From JBDSTZ01 sp039927975 (GTDB lineage Bacteria; Pseudomonadota; Gammaproteobacteria; Burkholderiales; Burkholderiaceae_D), in assembly GCA_039927975.1 (NCBI GenBank), contig JBDSTZ010000146.1:1-6239 (forward strand): DNA of 6,239 bases, written 5' to 3'. Position numbers and translations under genes: made by a program. This document shows positions 5,541-6,239 of the stretch, in pieces; position 1 is the first letter of the stretch, and every line of letters starts with the position of its first letter. Below the pieces are notes generated by a model. The model was not told the origin of the DNA. It made no database searches and worked only from the letters and a program-made list of their open reading frames with translations.

Positions 5541-6239
5541 TTATTTGCGCTTTGGGGGTTTCATTGGATCGTCCAGGATCGGATGATCCTCCCGCTCTTT
5601 CGCCAGCTTGAGTTCGAAGAGCTGCTGGAAGACGCGCGCGTCTTCCAGCGCGCCGTTTTGCGCCACGACTTGCATCACGTCCGCGCCGGCCAGCGTCCAC
5701 TCCTGGAAGACGCTGGAGGCAGGCGCTTGGCGCCGCATCTCGGCCACCAGATCTTCACGGCTGACGGCGCCGCCGGCCATGCGCGATCGCCACGATGCCG
5801 CCCACCTTGCGGTATCGGGCTCGCCCGCATTGCGCGCCATCAGCGCCAGGGCCTTGCCCGCTTCCTCGGGCCGTCCGGCATAGGCATGCGCCAGCGCCGC
5901 CGCCTTGGCGAAGGTGCTCACCTCGTGCGCCAGCCTCCAGGCGGCGATGGCGCCATCGATCGCCTGCGCGCCGGGCTGCCCGCTGGCGCTCAGCTCGGCC
6001 TTGTACAGCGCGAAGGCTGTCTCGGCCGACGCCGGGTTGACCTTGCGCGCCAAAAGCAGATTGCGTTTCGCGGCCGGCAGATAGGTTTCCCCGGCGGCGT
6101 CCTTGTGCTGCTCCGCCAGACGCAGGTTGGCCATGCCAAGCAGATACAGCGCATTGAAATTCCTGCCGTTCTCGCCGATGGCCTCGGTCAGGTAGGGCAG
6201 CGCATCGGCGGCGTTGCCCCAATCGATTTGCGCTCGGCT
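5541..6239 (-). CDS. TPR-repeat protein, C-terminal part (runs off right edge)
   Basis: The minus strand is open from the window edge to a TAA at 5541-5543. This gives 232 residues with no start in view; an internal ATG at 6134 is not the true start, because coding clearly continues upstream. The protein is Ala-rich and helical, with tetratricopeptide-like units. One is WGNAADALPYLTEAI (about 7-21) leading to ALYLLGMANLRLAE (30-43). Others are NLLLARKVNPASAETAFALY (60-79), then AIAAWRLAHE and KAAALAHAYAGRPEEAGKAL (112-131). The last 60 residues are less regular and end in an acidic-then-basic tail, DDPMKPPKRK. TPR units usually form protein-binding solenoids. The missing N-terminal part could carry another domain that defines the function. 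It converges on the beta-helix gene and has no visible link to glycan breakdown. The exact family is not recognised. Confidence 0.8.
   Translation of the reverse strand, partial: SRAQIDWGNAADALPYLTEAIGENGRNFNALYLLGMANLRLAEQHKDAAGETYLPAAKRNLLLARKVNPASAETAFALYKAELSASGQPGAQAIDGAIAAWRLAHEVSTFAKAAALAHAYAGRPEEAGKALALMARNAGEPDTARWAASWRSRMAGGAVSREDLVAEMRRQAPASSVFQEWTLAGADVMQVVAQNGALEDARVFQQLFELKLAKEREDHPILDDPMKPPKRK

Noticed and set aside
5380..5700. 106-codon minus-strand frame across the convergent spacer
   Set aside because: It overlaps the TPR gene on the same strand in another frame and has Arg-rich, low-information sequence. The short tail in the spacer has no ribosome site or homology that I recognise.

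Overview
The window is G+C-rich DNA (roughly two thirds by eye) with tight bacterial gene packing, Sec signal peptides and GCC/GGC/CGC-biased codons. This fits a polysaccharide-degrading Gram-negative bacterium. A Massilia/Duganella-type betaproteobacterium is my best guess, but there is no rRNA or other marker to settle it.

Layout: (1) positions 1-526, minus strand, hold the N-terminal 175 residues of a secreted GH27-type alpha-galactosidase that runs off the left edge. (2) A 523-base divergent intergenic region follows (527-1049). It carries a candidate 13-codon leader ORF just upstream of the GH27 start, a terminator-like hairpin facing the same way, and several inverted repeats. (3) Positions 1050-3005, plus strand, encode a complete secreted SGNH-type sialate O-acetylesterase/carbohydrate acetylesterase with a jelly-roll domain nested inside the hydrolase fold. 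(4) After 49 bases, positions 3055-5394 encode a complete secreted right-handed beta-helix protein with a C-terminal PDZ-like domain. (5) A short convergent spacer (5395-5540) follows. (6) Positions 5541-6239, minus strand, hold the C-terminal 232 residues of a TPR protein that runs off the right edge.

The first three genes look like one divergent glycan-degradation locus. The esterase would remove O-acetyl groups, the alpha-galactosidase would trim terminal galactose (or a related pyranose), and the beta-helix protein would act on the remaining polysaccharide. All three have export signals, so the work would take place in the periplasm or outside the cell. An acetylated plant polysaccharide such as xyloglucan, galactomannan or pectin side chains would fit, but the sequence does not identify the substrate. 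The TPR gene is convergent and shows no evident functional link.

The most interesting points are the beta-helix/PDZ fusion with its conserved acidic motifs, and the short leader ORF that may control translation of the GH27 gene.
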